In this document: positions 11,409 through 19,878 of the stretch, one piece after another
Layout of the letters: the number at the start of each line of letters is the position of its first letter
Numbering within the stretch: the stretch's first letter is position 1
Source: Terrabacter sp. MAHUQ-38
Lineage (GTDB): Bacteria > Actinomycetota > Actinomycetes > Actinomycetales > Dermatophilaceae
DNA: 64,000 nt
Assembly: GCF_014518425.1 (NCBI RefSeq)
Contig: NZ_JACVCU010000001.1
Location: forward strand, 1,178,001-1,242,000
Direction: 5' to 3'
Program-made: the position numbers and the translations under genes
Notes under the pieces: model-generated
Databases searched by the model: none
What the model saw: the letters and a program-made list of their open reading frames with translations, nothing else
What the model was told of the DNA's origin: nothing

Positions 11409-13289
11409 GTGAACACGCGGCAGCGGTTGCTCTCGGACCTGACCCGGGCGCGCACCGCGGCAGCGCGAGCGGCTCGCGACCCCCTGGCACGCAGCGCCCT
11501 CCCGCGGAAGGTGCGGGCCGAGGTCGAGCGGCGCCTTCCCCGAGTGCGGTCGGCGCGGCTGCGCGTCGACCTGCCGCGAGCCGAGATCCCGTCGGGTCCC
11601 GTGGCCCGGCCGGGCGTGGCCGCGGCCGTGATCCTCGACGACTTCTCCCGGCTGGCGCTCGGCTACGAGTGGGTCCAGGTGTGCGTCACGCCGCAGGACT
11701 GGCGCGCACAGCTCGCTGCCAACCCGGTCGACCTGCTCTTCGTCGAGTCGGCGTGGCACGGGAACGGCGGCACGTGGCGTCTCGCGATGACGACCGAGGG
11801 CGGGCCGTCGGAGCAGCTGCGTGAGCTCGTCGAGCACTGCCGGGAGAGCGGCATCCCCACGGTCTTCTGGAACAAGGAGGACCCGCCCAACTACGACGTC
11901 TTCGTCGAGACGGCACGCCTCTTCGACCACGTCTTCACCGTCGACGCCGGGCGCATCGCGGACTACGAGCGCGACCTCGGCCACACGCGGATCGGCCTGC
12001 TGCCCTTCGGTGCCCAGCCCCGCATCCACACGCCGGTCCGCCACGGCGGGGGGCGCACCCGCGAGGTCGCCTTCGCCGGCAGCTACTTCGCCGACAAGCA
12101 CGACGAGCGCCGGGCGCAGATGTCGTACGTCCTCGAGCCGGCGATCCCGCTCGGCCTCGAGGTCTTCTCACGCCTCGCCGGGCGCGACTCCCGCTACCAG
12201 TTCCCCCGGACGTATGCCGGGTCGCTCGTCGGGAGCCTCCCGTACCGTCGCATGCTGGGCGCCTACACGACGTACAAGGTGTTCCTCAACGTCAACTCCG
12301 TCGTCGACTCGCCGACGATGTGCGCACGGCGGCTGTTCGAGCTGTCGGCAGCGCAGACGCCCGTGCTGTCCGGGCCGGCCGCGTCGATCGAGCCGTTCTT
12401 CGGCGACACGGTCCGGGTGACCCGGAGTGCGGAGGAGACCGAGCGCGAGCTGCGGGCGCTGCTCCAGCACGAGGACTACCGGGACCGTCTCGGCCTGCGG
12501 GCGCACCGCCGGGTCCTCGATGAGCACACCTACGGCCACCGCATCGCCACGGTGCTCGAGGCGGTCGGGCTCGAGGTCCCGGTCCGCGACCGCACCGTGT
12601 CGGCGGTCGTGCCGACGATGCGCCCGGACCAGGTCGACCACGTGATGCGGTTCGTCGCGGCGCAGGTGCATCGCGACGTCGAGCTCGTCCTCGTGACGCA
12701 CGGTTTCGAGGTGGGTGCCGACGACTCACGCCGTCGTGCCGAGGCCGCGGGGCTCGACCCGTCGAGGCTCGTGCTCGTGCCGCGCCCCTCGGACGAGACG
12801 CTCGGTGCCTGCATGAACGCCGGTGTCGATGCCTCGTCCGGGCGCTACGTGGCGAAGATGGACGACGACAACGTCTACGCCGAGCACTACCTGCGTGACC
12901 TCGTGCGTGCCTTCGACTACACGGACGCGGCCGTCGTCGGCAAGTGGGCGCACTATGCGCACCTGACCGCGACCGGGGCGACCCTGCTGCGCTTCCCCGA
13001 TGCCGAGCACCGCTACGTCGACCTCGTGCAGGGCGGCACGCTGCTGCTCGAGCGCGACCTCGCCGCGCGGCTGCGCTTCGAGGACCTACCGCGCCGCGTC
13101 GACACGACCTTCCTCGACAAGGTGCGCGCCGAGGGCGGTCGCGTCTACTCCACCGACCGCTTCAACTTCGTCTCGGTGCGCGCCTCGACGCCGGACGGGC
13201 ACACGTGGCCCATCTCCGACGTCGAGCTGCTCTCGCGCCGCGGGGTGCTCGCCTTCCACGGCGACCCGACCGAGCACGTCACCGTCTGA
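11409..13289 (+). CDS. Fused CgeB-like glycosyltransferase and GT2 glycosyltransferase
   Basis: 626 residues. Residues about 75-390 resemble CgeB/DUF3880-type glycosyltransferases: VAAAVILDDFSRLALGYEW, DLLFVESAWHGNGGTW, IPTVFWNKEDPPNYDVF, REVAFAGSYFADKH and the C-terminal FELSAAQTPVLSGPA. Residues about 395-620 form a GT-A family 2 domain: VVPTMRPDQVDHVMRFVAAQ, ACMNAGVDASSGRYVAKMDDDN, where DDDN is the metal-binding DxD site. Two catalytic folds in one chain suggest two successive sugar transfers. Of the two adjacent GTG codons I chose 11409 (6 nt after GAGAGAAG). The next gene begins 13 bp downstream with its own GAGGGGAAC site. Confidence 0.85.
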   Translation: MNTRQRLLSDLTRARTAAARAARDPLARSALPRKVRAEVERRLPRVRSARLRVDLPRAEIPSGPVARPGVAAAVILDDFSRLALGYEWVQVCVTPQDWRAQLAANPVDLLFVESAWHGNGGTWRLAMTTEGGPSEQLRELVEHCRESGIPTVFWNKEDPPNYDVFVETARLFDHVFTVDAGRIADYERDLGHTRIGLLPFGAQPRIHTPVRHGGGRTREVAFAGSYFADKHDERRAQMSYVLEPAIPLGLEVFSRLAGRDSRYQFPRTYAGSLVGSLPYRRMLGAYTTYKVFLNVNSVVDSPTMCARRLFELSAAQTPVLSGPAASIEPFFGDTVRVTRSAEETERELRALLQHEDYRDRLGLRAHRRVLDEHTYGHRIATVLEAVGLEVPVRDRTVSAVVPTMRPDQVDHVMRFVAAQVHRDVELVLVTHGFEVGADDSRRRAEAAGLDPSRLVLVPRPSDETLGACMNAGVDASSGRYVAKMDDDNVYAEHYLRDLVRAFDYTDAAVVGKWAHYAHLTATGATLLRFPDAEHRYVDLVQGGTLLLERDLAARLRFEDLPRRVDTTFLDKVRAEGGRVYSTDRFNFVSVRASTPDGHTWPISDVELLSRRGVLAFHGDPTEHVTV

Positions 13290-13302
13290 GGGGAACCCGC
13301 CC

Positions 13303-14517
13303 ATGCCCGCGCTCGCCCGCCGCCTCGTCGCGTCGTACTGCTTCCCGCCCTACAGTGACACGGCCGCCGTCGTCGCGGCCAAACGCGTGCACGACCGCGG
13401 CGAGCCCGTCGACGTCATCTGCAACGCGATGGACTCGATCCGCCACCAGGATCCCGACCTCGTGCAGCTGTGCGGCGGTCTCGTGCGGCGCTTCGCCGCG
13501 GTCCCGTCGAAGACGGCGTTCAGCTCGTGGGGCTCCATCGTCGACTACCAGCACCTCGGACTCGAGACGTTCCTGCGTTGGGAGTCGCTGCAGGGTGAGT
13601 ACGAGTCCGTCTACAGCAGGGCACAGTTCGCGGCGTCGCACTTCCTCGCTGCGGCGCTCAAGACCGCCCGCCCCGGGATCACGTGGGACGCGGAGTTCTC
13701 GGACCCCCTCTCGCACGACGTCCTCGGCGCGGTCCGCTCGGCACCCGCGCACGACGACCGAACGCTCGCCCGACTGCGTTCGGCCGTCGAGGCGGCCGGC
13801 TTCCGCGCGCCGTCGGAGCTCAACGCCTTCGAGTGGTGCGAGGTCGTCGCGTTCGCCCTGGCCGACTCGGTGATGTTCACCAACGAGCACCAGCGCGACT
13901 TCATGCTCGAGGTCTGCCACGACCCCGAGCTCGCGGCGCGCGTCGAGCGGGTCGCCGTGGTCTCTCCCCACCCGACCCCACCCGCCGCGCTGTACGACAC
14001 GAAACCCTCGCAGCACCAGCTCGATCCGCACCGGCGCCACATCGGCTACTTCGGCAACTTCTACGCGAACCGCGGCGTCAGCGGGGTGCTCGACGCGTTG
14101 GCGCTCCTGCCTCGCGCCGCGCGCGACCGCGTCATGCTGCACGTCTTCACGTCGAAGCCCGACGAGCTGCACGAGGTCGTCGTGAGCCGCGGTCTCGCCG
14201 ACTGCGTGCGGGTCGGCGCGTTCGTCGGGTACCTCGAGTTCCTCGCGCTGTCGCGGCGGATGGACTGCCTGCTCGTCAACGATGCAGTGAGCCCGCCCGG
14301 CGCGCCGAACCCGTTCCTGCCGTCGAAGTGGAGCGACTACCGGGGCAGCGGCACCCCGGTGTGGGGCGTCGTCGAGGAGGGCAGCGCCCTCGACGGGCAG
14401 CCGCTGGACCACCGGTCGCCGATCGAGCACACGAGCGCGGCTGTGCAGGTGCTGCGCCGGATCAGCGCTCTCCCAGCACGATCCGTCGCAGCCGCTCTCC
14501 CGAGTCCGTCCCGCTGA
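13303..14517 (+). CDS. Probable glycosyltransferase (GT-B type)
   Basis: 404 residues beginning MPALARRLVASYCFPPYSDTAA. The ATG at 13303 follows GAGGGGAAC. The C-terminal half (HIGYFGNFYANRGVSGVLDAL, VMLHVFTSKPDELHEVV, FLPSKWSDYRGSGTPVWGVVEEGSALD) looks like the donor domain of GT-B glycosyltransferases, with a strongly diverged N-terminal half (ITWDAEFSDPLSHD, MFTNEHQRDFML). It lies 13 bp after the CgeB-GT2 fusion, presumably in one operon. Its last 56 bp overlap the 3' end of the convergent large glycosyltransferase gene. Acceptor and donor cannot be read from the sequence. Confidence 0.72.
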   Translation: MPALARRLVASYCFPPYSDTAAVVAAKRVHDRGEPVDVICNAMDSIRHQDPDLVQLCGGLVRRFAAVPSKTAFSSWGSIVDYQHLGLETFLRWESLQGEYESVYSRAQFAASHFLAAALKTARPGITWDAEFSDPLSHDVLGAVRSAPAHDDRTLARLRSAVEAAGFRAPSELNAFEWCEVVAFALADSVMFTNEHQRDFMLEVCHDPELAARVERVAVVSPHPTPPAALYDTKPSQHQLDPHRRHIGYFGNFYANRGVSGVLDALALLPRAARDRVMLHVFTSKPDELHEVVVSRGLADCVRVGAFVGYLEFLALSRRMDCLLVNDAVSPPGAPNPFLPSKWSDYRGSGTPVWGVVEEGSALDGQPLDHRSPIEHTSAAVQVLRRISALPARSVAAALPSPSR

Positions 14518-17422
14518 AGCGCCGGCGCACCGTCTCGACGGTGGCGGCGCTCGCCTCGTCCCACGCGCCCGACGCGCTGATGCGCAGGATGCGCTCGGCC
14601 GCCTCCTCCGGGGTGGTCGAGACCCATTCGGCGGGGAAGAGGCCTGTCGCGCCGCCGATGCCGGCATACACCGGCCAGTCGCGCACGACGGGCACAGCGC
14701 CGCTGGCGGCCATCTCGACGAGGCCGATGTGGAAGCCCTCGCGACGGCTCGAGCTGACCGCCCAGCCCACCTCGCGGAGGTGCTCGGGCAGGCGCGAGGT
14801 GTAGCCGACGAAGTCGACGGCGTCGGCCACGACCGGGTCGGCGAGGCGCGCATGGAACGCGCGGGCGGCAGCGCGCTCGACCGGGTTCGAGTCGTTGACG
14901 TCGACGTCGGCGCCGATGAGCCGAAGCCGCCACCGTGGGTCCTGGCGGCGCAGCGCGGCGAGCAGGTCGAGGGTCCACCCCGGGTCCTTCACCTGCTGGG
15001 CCCAGCCGACCATGCCGAGCGTCGTGCGGGCGGTCTCACTCTTCGGCAGGACGTGGCGCTCGACGTCGACGGGGTTGGCGACCACGTGCTGGCGCACTCC
15101 GTCGAGGCGGCCCCCGAGCGCCGCGGCGGCCGCCCGGCGCAGGTGCTCGCTCGGGAAGATGACGTCGTCGACCTTCTCCCACTGCGCGGTGTGCAGCCAC
15201 GCGCTCAGGGTGTCGACGCCGTGCATGCGCACGACGACTCGGGGGCCCTCCGGGACGACCTGGGTGAGCCAGGTCAGGCCCTTGTCGGCCCAGTCGGCGA
15301 AGACGACGTCGGCCGACAGCGCCTCTGCCGTCGCCAGGTCGAGAGCGGGCGGGTGGCCGGTCGCGGTGAGGAGGCGCTCGCGGACGGTCACGGGGTCGAC
15401 GCCGGTGTTGGCGAAGCGCTTCTGCCGCGCCGCGAGCTCGAGCACCTCGACGTCGGCATGGCCGGCGAGCTGGCCGACGACGGCCTTCGCGAACTTCGGG
15501 TACGCGCCGGGAAGCACGGTCACGCGCAGTCGGTCCGAGCTGTGTGTGCTCGCCTGGCGCGGCGTGCGCGTCGTCGTCCTCGTCGCGAGGAGCCGGCCGA
15601 CCTCGCTCTCGCGCAGCGGCGCGAGGAAGGTGCCGGGCTCGGAGACGATCGGCGTGCGCACCTCGGCCGTGTGCAGGCGACGTGTGAAGAGCAGGTCGAG
15701 CGCGACGGTCGTGAGGAACGCCGCGTGCTCGACGTCGTCGTCCGCGAGGGCCGCATCGGCCTGGTGCAGCGTGTCCCCGACAGCACCGACGACGTCGGGT
15801 GTCGCCGGGACGCTGCCGGTGAGGATGCGCTGCAGCGTCACGAGAGCGGGGCACACGTCGCCGCCGAAGACGGCCGTCCGGTCGTCGAGCAGCTGGGCCG
15901 CCGCCTCGAGCCGACCCGCGCGCTGGAGCCGGTAGGCGACCATCGTCCACAGCTCGGGGTCGAGGTCGGCGCGCGTGCGGGTGACGTCGCCGCGCAGGAC
16001 CCGGGACGCCCGGCGAGCCGCGTGCGCGTCGGCGAGCGACCCGCGCAGCTGGCTCGCGGCCGTCCGCAGGGTCAGGGCCGCGAGCTCGTGGACCCCCACA
16101 GTCGGGCTGTCGTCGCCCCACGTCCGCAGCAGCGTCGGTCCGCCGCGGTCGAGCACGATCCGTGTCCCGGGCTCGGCGAGGAGCCTCGCTGAGCGCTCGT
16201 CGACCCGGCCGTATGCCGGCGCGGCCAGACCCACCGGCACGACCTCCGGGAGCGCGCGCCGGCCCAGTCGCAGTGCTTCCTGCGACGCACGCAGGGCGAG
16301 CCGGCGGCGGCGGGCACTGCGCGCCCCGCCGGCCGCGACCTGTGACTCGATCCAGCCGATCGACTCCGGCAGGGTGTCGACGCGGTGCGTCTCGGGGAGC
16401 TTGCGCAGGCTCTGCTTGAGCCGGCCACGGTAGTGCAGCACGCGGATGCCGTAGCCGCTGCGGGCGAGGAAGCCGAGCATCCGGGCGTGCTCGTTGACGG
16501 ACGCGGCGCTGCCGGCGACGACGACGAGCGACCGGGGCCCCGCGGGCGGAGTGTGGAACAGGGTGAAGCCGTCAGCAGCGCCATCGTGCGCGGCCGCGGC
16601 CAGCGAGTGCACGCCGGCGATCTCCGCGGCGCGGAGCAGTCCCTCGACGCGGGCGCGCTCACCGTCGTCCGGGCCCGTGTCGGCGGCGCGCCTCAGGTCG
16701 GCGAGCTCGGCGGCGACGAGGGCGTTCGTGATGGCGGACCGGTCGGCCGGGTCGGTCTGTGTGCCGCATGTCAGCGCCGCGACGACGGCGATGTGCTCCC
16801 GGACGTCGAGCTCGGGGGACGGACCCGTGACATAGCCCCCGCCCGACCGGCTGGGGGACAGGTCGACCTCCGTGAACTGGCGGTCGAAGCGGCTCAGCAG
16901 CTGCCCGTGGAGCACGGTGTCCTCGCCCCCGCACAGCGTCTCGACGAACGGGGTGTCGACGAGCCACCGCGTCGGGTAGAGCCGGCCGCCGCGGCCCCGC
17001 AGGGCGTCGACCGCGCGGTGCGGCGCGACGTGGGCACGGGGACCGTCTACAGGGCCGGCCGCCGAGGCCACCGCGACGCGTTCGGGATGGCGGGCGGCAT
17101 GCAGCGCCTCGAGGTGACGGGGCGCGAGGGTGTCGGCTCCGTCGACGAACGTCGTCCACGGCGCGCGCGCGAGATCTACCCCGATGTTGCGGGCCGCGCC
17201 GGGGCTGGGCGCCACGGCATCGACGAGCTCCACCTCGTGACCGGCCAGAGCGCCGAGGGTCGCCTGCTCGACGGCCGTCCGGGCCTGCGTGCCCGGGCCG
17301 TGGAGCACGACGACCAGCTCGAAGCGGTCGGCGGGCAGGGTCTGGACGGCCAGCGAGTCGAGGCACGCGGCCACCCGGTCGCAGGAGCCGTGGGCGGACA
17401 CCACGACGGAGAGGTCACGCAC
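14462..17422 (-). CDS. Large multidomain glycosyltransferase (GT2 + central region + GT4)
   Basis: 986 residues. Residues 1-235 are a GT2 domain (LSVVVSAHGSCDRVAACLDSL, ELVVVLHG, FVDGADTLAPRHLEAL), with an Asp-containing DGAD at the usual DxD position. Residues about 240-640 have no fold I recognise. Residues about 650-985 are GT4-like (VTVLPGAYPKFAKAVVGQL, VVRMHGVDTLSAWLH, EGFHIGLVEMAASGAVPVV). The frame is open well upstream, but GTG 17422 is supported by the leaderless-type box TACCTT exactly 6 nt before it and by the GT2 start immediately after. It is convergent with, and overlaps by 56 bp, the preceding plus-strand gene. Probably it elongates the same surface glycan. Confidence 0.82.
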   Translation of the reverse strand: MRDLSVVVSAHGSCDRVAACLDSLAVQTLPADRFELVVVLHGPGTQARTAVEQATLGALAGHEVELVDAVAPSPGAARNIGVDLARAPWTTFVDGADTLAPRHLEALHAARHPERVAVASAAGPVDGPRAHVAPHRAVDALRGRGGRLYPTRWLVDTPFVETLCGGEDTVLHGQLLSRFDRQFTEVDLSPSRSGGGYVTGPSPELDVREHIAVVAALTCGTQTDPADRSAITNALVAAELADLRRAADTGPDDGERARVEGLLRAAEIAGVHSLAAAAHDGAADGFTLFHTPPAGPRSLVVVAGSAASVNEHARMLGFLARSGYGIRVLHYRGRLKQSLRKLPETHRVDTLPESIGWIESQVAAGGARSARRRRLALRASQEALRLGRRALPEVVPVGLAAPAYGRVDERSARLLAEPGTRIVLDRGGPTLLRTWGDDSPTVGVHELAALTLRTAASQLRGSLADAHAARRASRVLRGDVTRTRADLDPELWTMVAYRLQRAGRLEAAAQLLDDRTAVFGGDVCPALVTLQRILTGSVPATPDVVGAVGDTLHQADAALADDDVEHAAFLTTVALDLLFTRRLHTAEVRTPIVSEPGTFLAPLRESEVGRLLATRTTTRTPRQASTHSSDRLRVTVLPGAYPKFAKAVVGQLAGHADVEVLELAARQKRFANTGVDPVTVRERLLTATGHPPALDLATAEALSADVVFADWADKGLTWLTQVVPEGPRVVVRMHGVDTLSAWLHTAQWEKVDDVIFPSEHLRRAAAAALGGRLDGVRQHVVANPVDVERHVLPKSETARTTLGMVGWAQQVKDPGWTLDLLAALRRQDPRWRLRLIGADVDVNDSNPVERAAARAFHARLADPVVADAVDFVGYTSRLPEHLREVGWAVSSSRREGFHIGLVEMAASGAVPVVRDWPVYAGIGGATGLFPAEWVSTTPEEAAERILRISASGAWDEASAATVETVRRRFSGTDSGERLRRIVLGER

Positions 17423-17428
17423 CCGCCG

Positions 17429-17434
17429 AAGGTA
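17429..17434 (-). promoter_or_regulatory. Leaderless-type -10 box for the large glycosyltransferase gene
   Basis: TACCTT on the minus strand, followed by 6 nt and the GTG at 17422. It matches the TAnnnT-N6-start layout seen repeatedly in this window. No convincing -35. Confidence 0.5.
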
Positions 17435-17507
17435 GTTGCGGGGGTTGAATGGGCATGACGGGCGCGGAGCCCCGTAGGTGAACGCCCGATGAAGGTCAGG
17501 AGGTGCC

Positions 17508-18377
17508 GTGCCCGAGGGAGACACCGTCTGGCGCACGGCGGCCCGGCTGCACGAGGCCCTCGCCGGCCGCGACATCGTCGAGTCGGACCTGCGATGGCCG
17601 GAGATCTCGACGGCCGACCTCACCGGCCGCGCGACGATCGAGGTCGTGAGCCGTGGGAAGCACATCCTGCACCGCATCGAGGGCGGCCTGACATTGCACT
17701 CGCACCTGCGCATGGAGGGACAGTGGCGCGTCGAGGCGACGGCCGGGCTGTCCGACCGGTGGCGGCGCAACCCGCAGCTGCGGGCGCTCCTCGGCGCTGC
17801 GGACTGGACGGCGCTCGGCCTGCGCCTGGGGATGCTCGACCTCCTGCCGACGGCGCGCGAGGGCGAGCTCGTCGGGCACCTAGGGCCGGACGTGCTCGGC
17901 GCGGACTGGGACCTCGGGCGCGCCGTCGACAACGTCGCCGCTAGCCGGGCGCCGGTCGGGCAGGCGCTGCTCGACCAGCGCAACCTGGCCGGCGTGGGCA
18001 CGTTGTGGTGCGCCGAGGCGCTCTTCCTCGAGCGGGTGCCGCCGTGGACAACGGCCGGCGAGCTCGACCGATCGGTGCTCGAGCGCATCGTCTCGCGCGC
18101 CCAGCGGCTCATAGACAACGGGCGCCGGCACGCCACGCAGACGAGCACCGGCAGCTACCGGGCCGACGACGCGCACTACGTGCACGCGAGGAGTGGGCGA
18201 CCGTGCCGGCGCTGCGGCGCGACGGTGCGCGTCGCCCCCATCGGCGACCCGAACCGCGAGCGCACGATGTTCTACTGCCCCGGCTGCCAGGGCGGGCTCG
18301 GGCCGACCGACGACGGCAGACCCCAGGCGCCCCTCGGTTCGAACCGTGGGGCGACCCGGTCGCGGCGCTCCTACTGA
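17508..18377 (+). CDS. nei: Fpg/Nei-family DNA glycosylase (endonuclease VIII type)
   Basis: 289 residues. After Met come the catalytic Pro2 and Glu3 (PEGDTVWRTAARL), then the Lys-containing SRGKHILHR loop, HSHLRMEGQW, the helix-two-turn-helix QALLDQRNLAGVGTLWCAEALF and a C-terminal zinc finger with four Cys (PCRRC and YCPGC, residues about 232-264). It excises oxidised bases and nicks the abasic site by beta/delta elimination. GTG 17508 has the strong site AGGAGG upstream. After the zinc finger about 25 extra residues (LGPTDDGRPQAPLGSN) form an unconserved tail. It is the likely former neighbour of lhr, now separated by the glycan genes. Confidence 0.93.
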   Translation: MPEGDTVWRTAARLHEALAGRDIVESDLRWPEISTADLTGRATIEVVSRGKHILHRIEGGLTLHSHLRMEGQWRVEATAGLSDRWRRNPQLRALLGAADWTALGLRLGMLDLLPTAREGELVGHLGPDVLGADWDLGRAVDNVAASRAPVGQALLDQRNLAGVGTLWCAEALFLERVPPWTTAGELDRSVLERIVSRAQRLIDNGRRHATQTSTGSYRADDAHYVHARSGRPCRRCGATVRVAPIGDPNRERTMFYCPGCQGGLGPTDDGRPQAPLGSNRGATRSRRSY

Positions 18378-18414
18378 CGCCCCCGAAGCCCACGTGCGTG
18401 TCGGGCGTCCGTCC

Positions 18415-18420
18415 TAAGGT
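18415..18420 (+). promoter_or_regulatory. Probable -10 box upstream of the VOC gene
   Basis: TAAGGT 35 bp before the ATG, in the 77-bp gap after nei. GAGAGGAG serves as ribosome binding site. No clear -35. Confidence 0.35.
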
Positions 18421-18454
18421 GAGAGACACCCACTTCCCCGAGAGGAGCACGGTC

Positions 18455-18895
18455 ATGGCAACCCGCCTCAACCCCTACATCAGCTTCAAGGACAACGCCC
18501 GCGACGCGATGGAGTTCTACAAGTCCGTCTTCGGTGGTGAGCTCGCCCTCAACACGTTCGGCGAGTACGGCGACACCGGCCCGAGCGCCGACAAGGTCAT
18601 GCACGCCATGCTCGAGAGCCCCAGCGGCTACACGATCATGGCCGCCGACACCCCTGAGGGCATGACGTACGACCCGGGCACCAACATCGCCGTCAGCCTG
18701 AGCGGTGACGACAGCGACGAGCTGCGCGGCTACTGGGACAAGCTCGCCGACGGCGGCAACGTCACGATGCCCCTCGAGAAGCAGATGTGGGGCGACGAGT
18801 TCGGCATGGTCACCGACCGTTTCGGCATCAGCTGGCTCGTCAACATCGCCGGCGACCAGTCCGGTGGTCCCTCCGGCGACGCTCCCGCGCAGTGA
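18455..18895 (+). CDS. VOC-family protein (PhnB-like)
   Basis: 146 residues: MATRLNPYISFKDNARDAMEFYKSVFGGEL is the standard opening of PhnB-like vicinal-oxygen-chelate proteins, and the C-terminal MWGDEFGMVTDRFGISWLVNI completes the second beta-alpha-beta-beta-beta unit. These small cytoplasmic proteins are often annotated as glyoxalase/bleomycin-resistance relatives; most, including this subgroup, have no proven substrate. The ATG at 18455 follows GAGAGGAGCACGGTC. It appears to be a single-gene unit, convergent with the PfkB gene 28 bp downstream. Family is certain, function unknown. Confidence 0.9.
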   Translation: MATRLNPYISFKDNARDAMEFYKSVFGGELALNTFGEYGDTGPSADKVMHAMLESPSGYTIMAADTPEGMTYDPGTNIAVSLSGDDSDELRGYWDKLADGGNVTMPLEKQMWGDEFGMVTDRFGISWLVNIAGDQSGGPSGDAPAQ

Positions 18896-18923
18896 GCGAC
18901 CGCGGTCCGGGGCAGGGGATCGG

Positions 18924-19865
18924 TCAGGCCCGACCCGCGCCGGCCCCGTAGCGGGCGGCGAGCTGACGCGACAGCTCGCCGTCGTCGATGAGGCTCGAGT
19001 GGGTTCCCTCGGTGCCGCACGCCCACGCGCCGGCCACGGTGCCCGCCCGCGCAGCGGCCCGGGTGTCGCCGCCACCCAGCCACGTCCTGAGGAAGGCCGC
19101 GACGTATGCGTCGCCGGCGCCGTTGGAGTCGATGGCCGGCCGGCCCGGCAGGTCGACGGCGGCGACCGCGAACGTGCCACCGTCGCGCACGGTGACCCGG
19201 CTGCCGTGCGCTCCGTCCATGACGACGACGAGCCGCGCACGACCGCGGTCGAGCACGTCGGCGACGATGTCGTCCTCGACCCCGTCGAGGCGTGAGCCCG
19301 ACACGAAGACGAGGTCGGCGGCATACGCGAACGGCTTGTGGTGCGGGTTGCGCCCGTCCCAGTCGTGCAGGTCGGTGGAGGTGGTGGCCCCGGCCGCGCG
19401 GGCGTCCTCGAGCGCGGCCACGGTCCACGGCATGATCGACGCGTGCACGTGGCGGGCGCCCGGCAGGTGTCGGCGCCACAGCGACGGGTCGGGCGCGAGG
19501 TCGTAGGGGTGACGCGGGTCGTAGAACGACATCCGCCGGCCGGCGGCGTCGACGAGGTTGACCGCGCGACGCGTGCCGCTCTTGTGGATGACGTGGTCGA
19601 AGGGCAGGCCCTCCGCGGCGAAGCGGCCCACCAGCATGCGGCCCTCGTGGTCGTCGCCGATGACGTCGACGAACCGCGTCGTGATGCCGAGCCGGTGGCA
19701 GCCGAGCGCGACGCCGCTGCCCGTGTGGCCCACGACGGTGTCGATGGGGGGCACGACGTGCGAGTCGGCGAGCGGGACGGGCAGCGCGTCGACGCGCACG
19801 ATGGTGTCGACGCCGGCGCCGCCGACGACGAGGACGTCAGTGCTCACCGGGTCATTCTTGGTCAT
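18924..19865 (-). CDS. PfkB-family carbohydrate kinase
   Basis: 313 residues of ribokinase fold. The N-terminal glycine motif VLVVGGAGVDTIVRVD, the GHTGSGVALGCHRLG substrate region and the C-terminal PfkB signature DSNGAGDAYVAAFL (catalytic Asp in GAGD) are clear. It phosphorylates a sugar or nucleoside with ATP in the cytoplasm; the substrate is not evident. ATG 19865 is taken as the start, although GTG 19846 would also leave the fold intact. It lies 13 bp behind the copper monooxygenase-like gene and may be cotranscribed with it, but no functional link is apparent. Confidence 0.88.
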   Translation of the reverse strand: MTKNDPVSTDVLVVGGAGVDTIVRVDALPVPLADSHVVPPIDTVVGHTGSGVALGCHRLGITTRFVDVIGDDHEGRMLVGRFAAEGLPFDHVIHKSGTRRAVNLVDAAGRRMSFYDPRHPYDLAPDPSLWRRHLPGARHVHASIMPWTVAALEDARAAGATTSTDLHDWDGRNPHHKPFAYAADLVFVSGSRLDGVEDDIVADVLDRGRARLVVVMDGAHGSRVTVRDGGTFAVAAVDLPGRPAIDSNGAGDAYVAAFLRTWLGGGDTRAAARAGTVAGAWACGTEGTHSSLIDDGELSRQLAARYGAGAGRA

Positions 19866-19878
19866 TCGCCGTCGTTCT

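Noticed and set aside
11219-11455. Upstream start for the first minus-strand glycosyltransferase, overlapping the divergent gene
   Set aside because: The added residues resemble no protein and would overlap the ribosome binding site and start of the plus-strand gene.
2614-17507. Genomic island marked by tRNA, integrase or repeats
   Set aside because: I saw no tRNA, integrase, transposase or direct repeat at the borders, and GC looks like the flanks; only synteny hints at insertion.
17423-18148. N-terminal extension of the 986-residue glycosyltransferase
   Set aside because: It is antisense to nei, and the GT2 fold begins immediately after GTG 17422 with a promoter box 6 nt upstream.
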